Numbered from the stretch's first letter, positions 8,657-17,336 are shown. The stretch is DNA of 64,000 bases from Nonomuraea sp. SYSU D8015 (GCF_008065375.1 NZ_VJYI01000017.1:186001-250000), one strand, 5' to 3'. Made by a program: numbers and translations. The notes: a model not told the origin generated them from the sequence alone.

Positions 8657-9172
8657 TCATCCGTGTTCGGCGTGCTGCCCGTGGTCGGAGACCTGGGCGT
8701 CGAACCAGGCGTGCAGCGCCTTGATCAGCGATGTGTCTGAGGTGGTGTAGGTGATCTGGGCTCCGGCGGGAGTGTCGGCGTAGCGGATGTCGATCCGGTC
8801 ATGGCCCGCTTCGAGCTCGCGCAGACCGGGCATCTCGCCACCGTGAATGGACGCCGGGTCGCCGAAGTCGCCCTTGCTGAAGCCTGCGACCTCCTCGGCC
8901 AGGTGCTCCCGGATCAGCTCGACCTGCTGGGCGTCGGCGGGGTCGTCCGCGGAGACCGTCTGCAGGCCGCCGGTGGCCGACTTGGTGAAGCGGTGGGTGG
9001 TGCGGTCCAGATCGAAGGGCATCACCTGCCGGCTCTTGGCGGCGATCTCCGCCTGGCGGGCCGCCGTCGCCGGCTGTTCGCTCTGGCCGCTCAGCGCGTA
9101 TCCGGCCGATGCGACGGCGACCACGGCGAGGCCGGCCACCAGCAGCGAGATGCGTTGATTCCTAAGGGTCAT
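8657..9172 (-). CDS. Membrane-anchored or exported conserved protein of unknown function
   Basis: 171 aa with one N-terminal hydrophobic segment (residues 8-28), then a conserved soluble domain containing VMPFDLDRTTHRFT, LIREHLAEEVAGFSKGDF, IHGGEMPGL and a terminal ALHAWFDAQVSDHG. Similar proteins in other actinomycetes are, from memory, sometimes labelled 'aspartate carbamoyltransferase'; no carbamoyl-phosphate or aspartate-binding motif is visible and I do not support that name. The ATG at 9172 overlaps the upstream MarR gene by 11 nt, so the pair is one operon. Confidence 0.8.
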   Translation of the reverse strand: MTLRNQRISLLVAGLAVVAVASAGYALSGQSEQPATAARQAEIAAKSRQVMPFDLDRTTHRFTKSATGGLQTVSADDPADAQQVELIREHLAEEVAGFSKGDFGDPASIHGGEMPGLRELEAGHDRIDIRYADTPAGAQITYTTSDTSLIKALHAWFDAQVSDHGQHAEHG

Positions 9173-9590
9173 CCGTTGCCTCCGTGAGGATTTCCAGGGC
9201 GTGCAGGACGCCGTCGCGTTCGTTCTCCGGGACGCGGTCCAGGATCGCGGAGAAGCGGGCCGCTCTGGCCTTGGCCAGTTGCTCCGCGGCGTTGATTCCG
9301 GCGGGGGTGAGCTGGACCAGCACGCCGCGCCCGTCGTCCGGGGCCGGAGTGCGCTCGGCCCAGCCCCGGTTGATGAGCTGCGTGACCAAGCGGCTGGTCG
9401 TGCTCTTCTCCAGACGCAGCCGGTGCGCCAGCTCGCTCTGCCGCAGCGCGCCGTCCCTGGCCAGCTCGCCCAGCGCGTGGGCTTCCGATACCGGGATGGG
9501 CCGCCCGCAGGGGGTCTGGTCGGGCTGGTGGAGGCCGAAGGCGCGGACGAACCGGCCCACGGCTTCTTGCAGTTCACGCTCATCCGCCAC
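9162..9590 (-). CDS. MarR-family transcriptional regulator
   Basis: About 142 aa from GTG 9590. The winged helix is visible as LRQSELAHRLRLEKSTTSRL (recognition helix) followed by LINRGWAERTPAPDDGRGVLVQLT (the wing with the conserved DxR). The start at 9590 is preferred over ATG 9626 because a clear palindromic operator sits at 9598-9621 and would be inside the longer frame; no Shine-Dalgarno is present, so translation may be leaderless. The gene is co-transcribed with the exported protein downstream. Confidence 0.88.
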   Translation of the reverse strand: MADERELQEAVGRFVRAFGLHQPDQTPCGRPIPVSEAHALGELARDGALRQSELAHRLRLEKSTTSRLVTQLINRGWAERTPAPDDGRGVLVQLTPAGINAAEQLAKARAARFSAILDRVPENERDGVLHALEILTEATDDP

Positions 9591-9597
9591 GGTTCGA

Positions 9598-9621
9598 CCA
9601 TACAACCATCTCGTTGCATGG
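9598..9621. promoter_or_regulatory. 24-bp MarR-type operator palindrome
   Basis: Arms CCATaCAAC and GTTGcATGG are symmetric (8 of 9 pairs) around a 6-bp spacer. The palindrome lies 7 bp upstream of the GTG start of the MarR gene and over its probable promoter. Position, size and symmetry fit autoregulation by the encoded dimer. Confidence 0.6.
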
Positions 9622-9765
9622 CACAACTAGATGGCGGCGATCACGCTTGTTCCCGGGGAAGGTGTGGAGGATCCGCCCAGGGCGGCTACCTCTCCGCGGA
9701 CGCCTGGAATGGACGTGGTGCGCGGACTGCTGAGCCCCTACCTCCTTTTCCCGGGGGCGTCCCGG

Positions 9766-10680
9766 TCAGGCTCGGATGAGCGTTGCGGCCAGCTCGGCAT
9801 TGCGCTGGGCGAACCCGGCCCATTCAGGCGGCGTGACGGCGCTCGCCCGGGCGACGGACGAGCGACTGCACCCGCGCTGGTCCCATCCATTCAGGCGCCC
9901 GCCGCGGATGGTGAACGTGACGGCGAGGCCGTCCGCCCAGCCGCATACGTCATGGTCGCCGCCGCCTTCGACGGTGACGCGCTGCACGCTCGTCACCCAT
10001 TCGAGCGCGGCGAGCTCTCCGTGGATCCGGGAGGCCAGTTCGAAGTTGAGCGCCCCCGCCGCACGATCGCGGGCCGCTGTCAGCGCTTCGAGCGCGGCCT
10101 CGGCGTTCGTCCCATCGAGCGCGGAGATGACGGCCGCGGCCAGTCGTTCTCTGGACTGCGGGCCGATGCCGCGCCGTGTCGCGATGTCGCGTTCGGTGGC
10201 GGTGAGCCGGTCACGCGTGTATGACAGCGGGAACGCCCGGTGCAGCCCCGAGATGGCCTGCCGTGCTCTCGTTCCGCCGAGGTAGGGACCGAAGCCGACG
10301 ACGCCGTCGAACCGTGCGACGTAGCTGGGCCGCACCCCGGCCGTGTGCGGCCGCGTGTCGACCAGGATGTAGATCGACGTCTCCTCACCGCCCAGCCCGC
10401 GGTTCCAGGGTGGCATGTCGGCTTCCAGCAAGTTGCGCTCGAGCCACGCGGCCTCGTGCACCGAGTCGCACGCCACCGCCTCGACGCGGGCGACTTGGGC
10501 GACCATCTCCGCCAGGTGCGCGCGATCGCGCAGGTCGCCCCCGTAAGACTGCACCCGGCTCCGAAGGTCGGTGGCGCGCCCCAGGTAAAGGATCTGGCCG
10601 TGCCGGTCGCGGAACCGATAGACGCCAGGCTCGCGAGGCAGCCGTGCCGCCGCGCGAGCAGCCGAGGATCTGTTCGACAC
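9766..10680 (-). CDS. Stand-alone GIY-YIG nuclease (UvrC N-terminal-like), 304 aa
   Basis: A GIY-YIG endonuclease resembling the N-terminal half of UvrC but lacking the RNase H-like and HhH halves. Residues 18-36 carry the GVYRF...ILYLG signature and a conserved Arg/Glu region follows (WLERNLL, near residue 80). A UVR-like helix pair is likely at 205-235 (LNFELASRIHGELAALE). Such proteins are related to Cho-type nucleases, which incise 3' of DNA lesions. The start is GTG 10680. It sits alone on this strand. Confidence 0.85.
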   Translation of the reverse strand: MSNRSSAARAAARLPREPGVYRFRDRHGQILYLGRATDLRSRVQSYGGDLRDRAHLAEMVAQVARVEAVACDSVHEAAWLERNLLEADMPPWNRGLGGEETSIYILVDTRPHTAGVRPSYVARFDGVVGFGPYLGGTRARQAISGLHRAFPLSYTRDRLTATERDIATRRGIGPQSRERLAAAVISALDGTNAEAALEALTAARDRAAGALNFELASRIHGELAALEWVTSVQRVTVEGGGDHDVCGWADGLAVTFTIRGGRLNGWDQRGCSRSSVARASAVTPPEWAGFAQRNAELAATLIRA

Positions 10681-10761
10681 CGGGCCGAGTCAAACATCGG
10701 CCGCCCAAGGGGTCAACGACCGTAACGCCGCATCGCCTGCCGGCGGCGGTCGCGCTGCTCT

Positions 10762-10911
10762 TCAGGCCCGGGAAACGCCGGTGAATGCGCCTATGACTGA
10801 TAGGCGGCCTGTCAGGTCCGATGGGCCCGCTACGGCGGGCGGCCGGGAGTCCAGGGCGACGTGGCGGTTGTCGGTCATGACCCAGTTGTGATCAGGATGG
10901 CACCCGAACAT
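10762..10911 (-). CDS. Possible small ORF or remnant, 49 aa, doubtful
   Basis: From ATG 10911 the frame encodes a 49-residue peptide starting MFGCHPDHNWVMTDNRH. The first 30 codons have coding-like third positions, while the last 18 do not. No RBS or family is recognised. It could be the fragment of a decayed gene upstream of the large HEAT-like gene. Confidence 0.2.
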   Translation of the reverse strand: MFGCHPDHNWVMTDNRHVALDSRPPAVAGPSDLTGRLSVIGAFTGVSRA

Positions 10912-10938
10912 GTCGGAGTTGATCTTTAGGGTGCTTCC

Positions 10939-13881
10939 ATGACCGTGATCTCCGACTCCACGACGGCCTGGGCCCGGGTCCGTGAGCTTGTCATCGCCCG
11001 CAGATCCCATGACCTGGCCGACCACGTCCTCGACCTGAGCGACGACCAGCGCGCCGGGGCGGCGCGCCGGCTGCCCGAGCTGCGCAAGGAGATGCGCGAG
11101 GCCGCCGACCGCCGTGCCGGGAGGCGGTGGATGCTCGACCTCGACGAGACGGAGTCCGGCGATGGGATCGGCGGGCACGGCGAGGCGCTGCGCGTCGCGG
11201 GCGCAGGCACCCTGTCCGGGGCCGCCGCCGCGGTCGCCTGGCTGACCCGCCGCGAGTTCACCGGTCCCTGGAGCGGGACGGACGAGGTGCTCCGCGTGCT
11301 CACCGCCCGCCCCGCCGCCTGGCAGGCCGACGTGGCCGCCCGGCTGGCCAGGAGGATCCGCACAGCCGACGACCGCAACGCCTCGCTAGCGCTGGCGCTG
11401 CTGCGGGCCTGCGGCGCTCCGCCGCCCGAGCACGACCCGCTGGTGACCGCCTGGCTCAGGGCCCGGCCGAGTGCCGACGACCCACTGATCGGCCCGCTGC
11501 TGCCGCGGATCTTCGAGGCCGAGGGCGCCGGGCGCGTGCTGCGCGAGGAGCGGCTCGAACCCCGGCCCACCCCTTGGCTGGCCATGATCGGGCGCCTGCA
11601 GGCAACCGGACGGGTCTCGCGCGCGGACCTGCTCGACGGCTGCCTGCGCCGCTTCCTGCGCGGCGGGGACGCCGCCGGCCTGCGCTTCTTCGTCCGGCTG
11701 CACCGAATGCTGGACCCCACGCCGCAGGAGGTCGCCGCGCGGACCCGCGACTACCTGCGGCTGCTGCCCGCCGCGCCGGGCACGGTCGCCGAGCTCGCGC
11801 TCGCGCAGCTGCGGCGCGTCGGCCCTCACGAGAGCGCCGACGCGGCCGAGGCCGTCGGTGCGCTGACCTTCCGCCCGGAGTCCAAACTGGCCCTGGCGGG
11901 CCTGCGCTGGCTGGAGGAGGAGCTGCCGCCTGCGGACGAGGCGGCGCCCGCGCTCGCGGCGGCGTTCGGGCACGCCTCCTACGAGGTCCAGGGGCGGGCC
12001 GCCCGGCTCGCACTCCGGTACGCCACCGTCCTCGCTCCGGCCGGACAGGTCCTCGCCGAGGCCGTGCCCCTGCTCCCGCCGGCCCTCGGGTCACGGGTCG
12101 CCGCCGTGTTCGGCGGGGACGTGCCGGAGCCGGAGAAGGCCGAGGTGTTCACCCCGCCGCCGCTCACGCCCGTCGCGCCTGAGCCGTTCCCGGAGCCCAC
12201 CGTGCGGCTGGGGCGGGACGTGTACGAGTGGGTGGAGGGCGAGCGGTGGCTGGCGGCGTTCGTGGCGCAGGCCGCCGGTGACCGTGAGGAGCTGCGGCGG
12301 ACGCTCGCGGCCGAGTTCGGCGGCGCCTACCCCGACGTGTTCCGCCACGATCACTGGCTCGACCCCAGCAAGTGGATCGCCGCCCTGGCCATGGAGCTGA
12401 TCGCGCCCGGCTCCGACCCCGGGGTGCCCGCACCCGAGCCCGTCGATCCGTGGGCGGGGGCGAGCTTCCGGGTGCGCGTCAGGGTCGTGCCGGACGCCGA
12501 CGAGGAGGAACCCCAGGAAGCCGGAAAACCCGGGAGACCACAGGAGCCCGGGCAGCCGGGGGAGGAGCCGGCATTCGCGCAGTTCCCCGAGCACGTGCGC
12601 GAGGAGGTCTTCGAACGGCTTCTGGGCATCGGCGTGTCGGAGGAACGCGTGGCCGCCATGCGCGACGGGCTGCCGGTCCCCGAGCCGGGGCCCGGCGAGC
12701 CCCGCGCGTTCCGGATCGGCGTCACGTACGCCGGGCCGCGCCCGCTGTTCCACAGGCCCGAGCCGCCCGACCCGGCGGCGGAGTCCCGCCGCCGGAACCG
12801 GCTCCCGCAGCCCGGACGCGTCGCTCCGCCGCACTTCTTCCTGCTGCACCGCTTCAGTGAGCTCTACCTGGCGCTGCGGGAGGGCGCGCTGCCGCCCGTG
12901 CTGCTGGCCACCCCCACGGTGCTGACCGGCCACCTCGACCCGGACGTGCTGGTGGACCGGCTGGCGGCGTGCGCGGCCGCCGGTGTCGAACCGCTGACCG
13001 CCGACCTGCTGCAGGCGCTGCTGCGGCTGCGCAGGGGCGCGCACCCCGCCGCGGCCGCGCGGGCGGCCGGGCTCGGCTCGCGGGCCGCCGCCGTCGCCGC
13101 CGGGTGGATGGCCGGGGGCGGGCTGCACGACCCGGAGGCAGGTCTGCGGTGGGCCTACATGGAGGGCGCCACGGACTATTTCTACGACGAACGCGAGCCG
13201 GGGTACCGCGTCTGGGAGCTCCGCCTCGTGCCGGTGCTACGGGCAGCGCCCACCGGCCACGACCTCCTCGACGAGCTGCTGCGCGAGCCGCGCAGGCTCT
13301 GGCCCGAGGACGGCCAGGCGATGGGCTGGTGGCCGGGGATCCTGCCCTCGCACCGGGAGGTCGTGGCCGTCAACTACCTGCCGGATCTGGGCCGTCACCT
13401 CGGTGTCTACGCGGAGTGCGTGCGTAGGCTGATCGACGCCGACGGGCCCGCCGGTGACGCGACGGCGGTCGTCCTGGCCCACTTCGTGGCCCAGCGGCAT
13501 CCGGAGGCCGTCTCGCTGCTGGTGCGGATGGCGGCCAGGGGCGGACTGCCGGCCGAGACGGTGGGCCGGCAGCTCGCGCTGCTGACGAGCCGCACGCATG
13601 TCGAGCCGCGCCCGGTCGTGGCCGTGCTGGCCGAGGCCGCCCGGCAGGGCGCCTACGCGGAGGTGTGGCGGATGCTGACGAGTCTGCTGCCCGTCCTGCT
13701 GCCCGGCCAGGGCGAGCGGCCGTCCGTCGTGCACGTGGAGGCGATGACGCTCGCGGCGGACGCCGCCGCCTGGGCGGGTGCGTGCGGCCCGATCCCGGAG
13801 GTGACGGCTCTGGCGGCGGGGCCGGGACGCAACCGCTTCACGCGGGCCTGCGCACGGCTGCGCGACCAGCTCGGGGGGTAG
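10939..13881 (+). CDS. Large HEAT-repeat-like protein of unknown function, 980 aa
   Basis: Continuous strong coding bias over 2.9 kb. The protein is helical and Ala/Leu/Arg-rich, with repeated antiparallel-helix units typical of HEAT/ARM solenoids, especially in residues 60-370 and 640-960. Between them is an acidic, proline-rich linker (about 515-545, DADEEEPQEAGKPGRPQEPG). No signal peptide, membrane helix, nucleotide-binding loop or catalytic motif is visible. It resembles the DUF6493-type proteins of actinomycetes, but I cannot confirm this. It stands alone, between the nuclease and the ECF41 sigma gene, so context gives no role. Confidence 0.85.
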   Translation: MTVISDSTTAWARVRELVIARRSHDLADHVLDLSDDQRAGAARRLPELRKEMREAADRRAGRRWMLDLDETESGDGIGGHGEALRVAGAGTLSGAAAAVAWLTRREFTGPWSGTDEVLRVLTARPAAWQADVAARLARRIRTADDRNASLALALLRACGAPPPEHDPLVTAWLRARPSADDPLIGPLLPRIFEAEGAGRVLREERLEPRPTPWLAMIGRLQATGRVSRADLLDGCLRRFLRGGDAAGLRFFVRLHRMLDPTPQEVAARTRDYLRLLPAAPGTVAELALAQLRRVGPHESADAAEAVGALTFRPESKLALAGLRWLEEELPPADEAAPALAAAFGHASYEVQGRAARLALRYATVLAPAGQVLAEAVPLLPPALGSRVAAVFGGDVPEPEKAEVFTPPPLTPVAPEPFPEPTVRLGRDVYEWVEGERWLAAFVAQAAGDREELRRTLAAEFGGAYPDVFRHDHWLDPSKWIAALAMELIAPGSDPGVPAPEPVDPWAGASFRVRVRVVPDADEEEPQEAGKPGRPQEPGQPGEEPAFAQFPEHVREEVFERLLGIGVSEERVAAMRDGLPVPEPGPGEPRAFRIGVTYAGPRPLFHRPEPPDPAAESRRRNRLPQPGRVAPPHFFLLHRFSELYLALREGALPPVLLATPTVLTGHLDPDVLVDRLAACAAAGVEPLTADLLQALLRLRRGAHPAAAARAAGLGSRAAAVAAGWMAGGGLHDPEAGLRWAYMEGATDYFYDEREPGYRVWELRLVPVLRAAPTGHDLLDELLREPRRLWPEDGQAMGWWPGILPSHREVVAVNYLPDLGRHLGVYAECVRRLIDADGPAGDATAVVLAHFVAQRHPEAVSLLVRMAARGGLPAETVGRQLALLTSRTHVEPRPVVAVLAEAARQGAYAEVWRMLTSLLPVLLPGQGERPSVVHVEAMTLAADAAAWAGACGPIPEVTALAAGPGRNRFTRACARLRDQLGG

Positions 13882-13968
13882 GGGAGGGCACGGGCCGAGG
13901 GTCCGGGCCAGGAGATCGGTTCCTAGAATCGGAGGTCGATCGCTGGTCCGAGGGGCAGGAGGCCGAGG

Positions 13969-14841
13969 GTGGAGCCGACCGGCACGTTGGCCGAGGCCGA
14001 CTGGGAGTCGCATCGTCCCGCGGTCTTCGGGGCGGCCTACCGGATCCTCGGCTCCGTGGCCGAGGCCGAGGACGTGACGCAGGAGGTCTGGTTGCGCGCC
14101 GCCGCGGCCGACCTGTCCGGGGTGCGGGACCTGCGGGCCTGGCTGGTGACCCTGGCCGCCCGGACGTCGTACAACGTGCTGCAGTCGGCGCGGGTCCGGC
14201 GCGAGTCCTACGTCGGGCCTTGGCTCCCCGAACCGCTGGTGACCGGGCCTGACGCCGCCGCCCAGGTGCTCATGGACGAGTCGGTGAGCACCGCGATGCT
14301 GGTGGTCATGGAGACGCTCACCCCGGCCGAACGCGTCGCGCTGGTGCTGCACGACGTCTTCGCGTTCCCCTTCAGCCGGATCGCCGAGGTGCTCGGCGGC
14401 ACGCCCGCCGCCTGCCGCAAGCTCGCCTCCCGCGCGCGGGCGCGGGTCGCCGCGGTCGAGGAGCGGCCCCGGGCGTCCAGGGCCGAGACCGAACGCGTGC
14501 TCAGGGCGTTCAAGGCGGCCGCCGACGCGGGGGACATGGCCGGGCTCGTCGAGTTGCTGCACCCCGAGGTCGTCTATGTCGCCGACGGCGGCGGCAAGGT
14601 GACCGCCGCGCGCCGGCCGGTCCTGGGCGCGGAGCGGATCGCCCTGCTGGCGATCAGGCAGATCGAGATCAGGCGCCCCGACGCGTTCGAGATCATCGAG
14701 GTGAACGGGCAGGCGGCCCTGGCGACCTACCGCGACGGCGAGCTGGTCTGGCTCGACACCGTGGAGATCGCCGACGGACGGATCACGGCGTTCAGGAGAC
14801 TGGCCAATCCCGACAAGCTCGCCCTCCTCGGTCACACCTGA
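13969..14841 (+). CDS. ECF41-type sigma factor with SnoaL-like C-terminal domain
   Basis: 290 aa. Residues 15-75 form sigma region 2 (AAYRILGSVAEAEDVTQEVWLR), residues 120-170 region 4 (LTPAERVALVLHDVFAFPFS then RIAEVLGGTPAACRKLASRA). The C-terminal 110 residues are an NTF2/SnoaL-like fold (RAFKAAADAGDMAGLVELLH, VYVADGGGK), the hallmark of ECF41, which is thought to self-regulate through this domain rather than a separate anti-sigma factor. GTG 13969 follows AGGAGG by 6 nt. The adjacent flavin oxidoreductase is the expected kind of partner for an ECF41 gene. Confidence 0.92.
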   Translation: MEPTGTLAEADWESHRPAVFGAAYRILGSVAEAEDVTQEVWLRAAAADLSGVRDLRAWLVTLAARTSYNVLQSARVRRESYVGPWLPEPLVTGPDAAAQVLMDESVSTAMLVVMETLTPAERVALVLHDVFAFPFSRIAEVLGGTPAACRKLASRARARVAAVEERPRASRAETERVLRAFKAAADAGDMAGLVELLHPEVVYVADGGGKVTAARRPVLGAERIALLAIRQIEIRRPDAFEIIEVNGQAALATYRDGELVWLDTVEIADGRITAFRRLANPDKLALLGHT

Positions 14842-14846
14842 GCCCG

Positions 14847-14910
14847 CCGTCTTGTCTCCCTGCCGAACCCCCCGACCCCCGGGGGCAAAGGTGGAAAGAG
14901 GACAAGACGG
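14847..14910 (+). promoter_or_regulatory. Inverted repeat overlapping the start of the flavin oxidoreductase gene
   Basis: CCGTCTTGTC (14847-14856) pairs perfectly with GACAAGACGG (14901-14910), whose last base is the first base of the GTG start. The loop holds a second short stem, CCCCCGGGGG. The RBS region GGAAAGAGGACA (14893-14904) is identical to that before the LuxR gene at 4021. Confidence 0.4.
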
Positions 14911-16064
14911 TGGCACACGTTGTGATCATCGGAGGCGGTTTCGCGGGCGTGTGGAGCGCGGCGGGTGCGGCGCTGGCACGCGGAGAGGCGGACCTGCGCA
15001 TCACGCTCATCGCGCCGAACGACCACCTGGTGCTGCGGCCGCGCCTGTACGAGCCGGAGCCGGACCTGGCCAAGGTGGAGCTGCGCAGGATCCTCAAGCC
15101 GATCGGCGTCGAGCACCTGCGAGCCACGGTGAGCACGATCGACACCGCCCGCCGCGTGGTGGTGGCCGACGGCGAGGAGATCGGCTATGACCGCCTGGTG
15201 CTGGCGGCGGGCAGCAAGCTCTTCCCGCCCGACGGCCTGCCCGGCGCCGAACGGCTCTTCGACATCGACACCCTCGACGGGGCCCGGCGGCTCACCGAGC
15301 ATCTGCGCGGCCGGGAGGACTACTCCGCCGTGGTCGTCGGCGCCGGATTCGTCGGCTTGGAGGCCGCGACCGCTCTGGCCGACCGCGGCAGGGTGCTGCT
15401 GGTGGACCGGTCGCGGGTGCTCGCGGCCCCGCTCGGCCCGGGCCCGCGCAAGGAGATCGAGGCGGCGCTGGACCAGCTCGGCATCGAATACCGCCTCGGG
15501 ACGACGGTGACGGAGGTCGGCGACGGATACGCCGTCCTGTCCGACGGCGCCAGGGTCGAGGCGGACGCGGTGGTCTGGTCGGTGGGGATGAGGGCCGGCG
15601 AGCTCACCCGGCAGATCTCCGACGAGCTCGACCACCTCGGCCGGGTGCCGGTGGACCAGCACCTGCGCGCCCTTCCCGAGGTGTTCGTCGCCGGGGACGC
15701 GGCCGCGGCGGCGTTCGACGCCGAGCACACGGTCATGCAGGCCTGCCAGCACGCCACCCCGCTCGGCAAGGTCGCCGGGTACAACGCGGCGGCCGACCTG
15801 CTCGGCGTGCCGCCGCGCGACTTCACCCCCGGCCCGTACGTCACCTGCCTGGACCTCGGCGGCGCCGGCGGGCTCTTCACCCGGGGCTGGGACCGCAGGG
15901 TGATGGCCTCGGGCGCCGACGGCGCGGTCATCAAGAAGGGGATCAACCAGGCCATCCACCCGCCGGTCGACGACGCCTCGGAGATCCTCGCCGCCGCCGG
16001 CCGCGTCTACATCGAGCTGCCCTTCTTCCCCCGCGACGAGGAGACGGCCGCCCCCGCCGCGTGA
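14910..16064 (+). CDS. NDH-2-like FAD/NAD(P)-dependent oxidoreductase
   Basis: 384 aa, pyridine nucleotide-disulphide oxidoreductase fold. FAD-binding GxGxxG is at residues 8-13 (VIIGGGFAGVWSA); the NAD(P)-binding Rossmann motif is VVVGAGFVGLEAATAL near residue 150; the second FAD motif is VFVAGDAAAAAFD near 262. It lacks redox Cys pairs, so it is more like a type II NADH dehydrogenase/quinone reductase. No clear C-terminal amphipathic anchor is seen. GTG 14910 is the start. It follows the ECF41 gene by 68 nt and may be its target. A strong hairpin terminates it. Confidence 0.88.
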   Translation: MAHVVIIGGGFAGVWSAAGAALARGEADLRITLIAPNDHLVLRPRLYEPEPDLAKVELRRILKPIGVEHLRATVSTIDTARRVVVADGEEIGYDRLVLAAGSKLFPPDGLPGAERLFDIDTLDGARRLTEHLRGREDYSAVVVGAGFVGLEAATALADRGRVLLVDRSRVLAAPLGPGPRKEIEAALDQLGIEYRLGTTVTEVGDGYAVLSDGARVEADAVVWSVGMRAGELTRQISDELDHLGRVPVDQHLRALPEVFVAGDAAAAAFDAEHTVMQACQHATPLGKVAGYNAAADLLGVPPRDFTPGPYVTCLDLGGAGGLFTRGWDRRVMASGADGAVIKKGINQAIHPPVDDASEILAAAGRVYIELPFFPRDEETAAPAA

Positions 16065-16081
16065 ACCCCGCACCCTCCCGA

Positions 16082-16108
16082 ACGCGGCGGCCCACCGGGC
16101 CGCCGCGT
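16082..16108 (+). terminator. Rho-independent-type hairpin
   Basis: A perfect 12-bp stem (ACGCGGCGGCCC with its complement) with a 3-nt loop, starting 18 nt after the oxidoreductase stop. There is no U-run, as usual for actinomycete terminators. Confidence 0.75.
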
Positions 16109-16281
16109 CCCCCCGGCTCCCGCTCGGGAACGCGGCTTGCCGATGGCGGGTACTGGCGGTGATCATGAGACCGATTTTTTTGCGTGAAAAGGAGGCGACC
16201 ATGTCGAGAACGCGCGGCCGGCTCCGTCTGACTGACGAATGCGCCAGGTTGGGCGCGCGCGAATCGACAAGGGAGGAGCAC

Positions 16282-16785
16282 ATGAACCGCCAAGAGGTCG
16301 CCGAGGTGCTGGCCAAGCCGATCTCGCAGGAGCTGCTGGGGTCGTCGATCCCGGCGCGGCTGGCCTACGTCGGCGTCGACGGTGCGCCGCGGGTGATCCC
16401 GATCGGGTTCCTGTGGACCGGCGAGCACGTGGTCATGGCCACCGTGCCGACGTCGGCGAAGGTCCCGGCGCTGCGACAGAATCCCAGGGTGGCGGTCACC
16501 GTCGACACTCAGGGTCAATGGCCGCCCCGGGTGCTGCTGATCCGCGGCGCGGTGCGGCTCGAGCTGGTCGACGGGGTGCCGGACGCCTACGTCGAAGCGT
16601 CCAGGAAGGTGACCCCGGCCGAGCACTTCGAGGGCTGGGAGAAGGGGGTGCGGGCCCTGTACGACCAGATGGTCCTCATCACCCTCGAGCCGGACTGGGC
16701 GAAGCTGCTGGACTTCGAGACCACCATCCCCAAGGCCGTCGAGGACCTGCTGCTGGCACGCCAGGGCGCGGTGCGCGAGAGCTGA
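16282..16785 (+). CDS. PPOX / F420-type split-barrel flavin-binding protein
   Basis: 167 aa of the pyridoxamine 5'-phosphate oxidase-like split barrel. Recognisable parts are ARLAYVGVDGAPRVIPIGFL (cofactor-binding strands), ATVPTSAKVPALRQNPRVAV and LIRGAVRLELVDG. ATG 16282 has GGGAGGAG 4 nt upstream. An in-frame ATG at 16201 also has a good RBS (AAAAGGAGG) and would add 27 residues, so two starts may be used. The gene is followed by a DGPF-protein pseudogene 11 nt downstream, which suggests an old operon. Confidence 0.85.
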   Translation: MNRQEVAEVLAKPISQELLGSSIPARLAYVGVDGAPRVIPIGFLWTGEHVVMATVPTSAKVPALRQNPRVAVTVDTQGQWPPRVLLIRGAVRLELVDGVPDAYVEASRKVTPAEHFEGWEKGVRALYDQMVLITLEPDWAKLLDFETTIPKAVEDLLLARQGAVRES

Positions 16786-16796
16786 GGAGGAGACCA

Positions 16797-17142
16797 TGAC
16801 CAGGTACATGTTGCTGACCAAGTACGACGGCGGCCTCGGCGTGGGTCCGATGTCCGGCTCATCGACAATGGTGAGCTGGTGGACGGGCAAGCGCTCACCG
16901 CGCCGGGGCTGGCCAAGATCGTGACCGTCGACGGGCAGGGCGGCCCGGTGGTCATCGACGGGCCATTCACGGAGGTCAAGGAGGTGCTGGCCGGCTACCA
17001 GCTGGTCGATGTGGAGTCCGAGGCGCGTGCGATCGAGATCGCTGCGCAGGTGCCGGCGGCGCCCGGACCCGTTGGCGAGCCGTTGCGGAACCGGATCGAG
17101 GTGCGCCGGCTCATGGGACCCGTGCCGGGCGCGGATCTGTGA
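16797..17142 (+). pseudogene. Decayed YciI/DGPF-domain protein gene
   Basis: ATG 16797 (RBS GAGGAGGAG) begins the canonical family start MTRYMLLTKYDGGLGVGPM. At about 16855 the frame shifts, and the rest of the domain resumes in another frame from the LIDNGELVDGQAL segment, through VVIDGPFTEVKEVLAGYQLVD (the DGPF motif) to the end at 17142. The normal helical segment between the two parts is missing, so an internal deletion removed roughly twenty codons and broke the frame. Compare the intact copy at 18626. Confidence 0.7.
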
Positions 17143-17336
17143 GCTCGACCGCGCGGGTCGAGGACCTGCTGTCCGAGCTGACCCCGCAGGTCCTCGGCCT
17201 GTACGGGCTGCTGGAGCGGCTCACTGGCGACCCGATGGTGGCGCTGAACCGGGCCGTCGCCGCCGCCGAGATCAGCCCCACGAACTGCGGGTCGACGGCT
17301 ACACCGGCGCCCGCCGCTACCGCACCTGACCGCTGA
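17139..17336 (+). pseudogene. Collapsed ECF42-type sigma factor gene
   Basis: GTG 17139 overlaps the DGPF pseudogene stop (GTGA). The start MSSTARVEDLLSELTPQVLG matches the N-terminus of ECF42 factors, then jumps in frame to LYGLLERLTGDPMVALNRAVA, which belongs near the C-terminus (compare ALYLWLERL and LSRVVAVA in the intact paralog). About 300 codons, including both sigma domains, are gone. The 3' end runs into the stop of the intact convergent paralog. Confidence 0.7.

Noticed and set aside
8469..8660. 63-aa minus-strand frame
   Set aside because: No coding bias, no RBS, no family; spans an AT-richer intergenic region.
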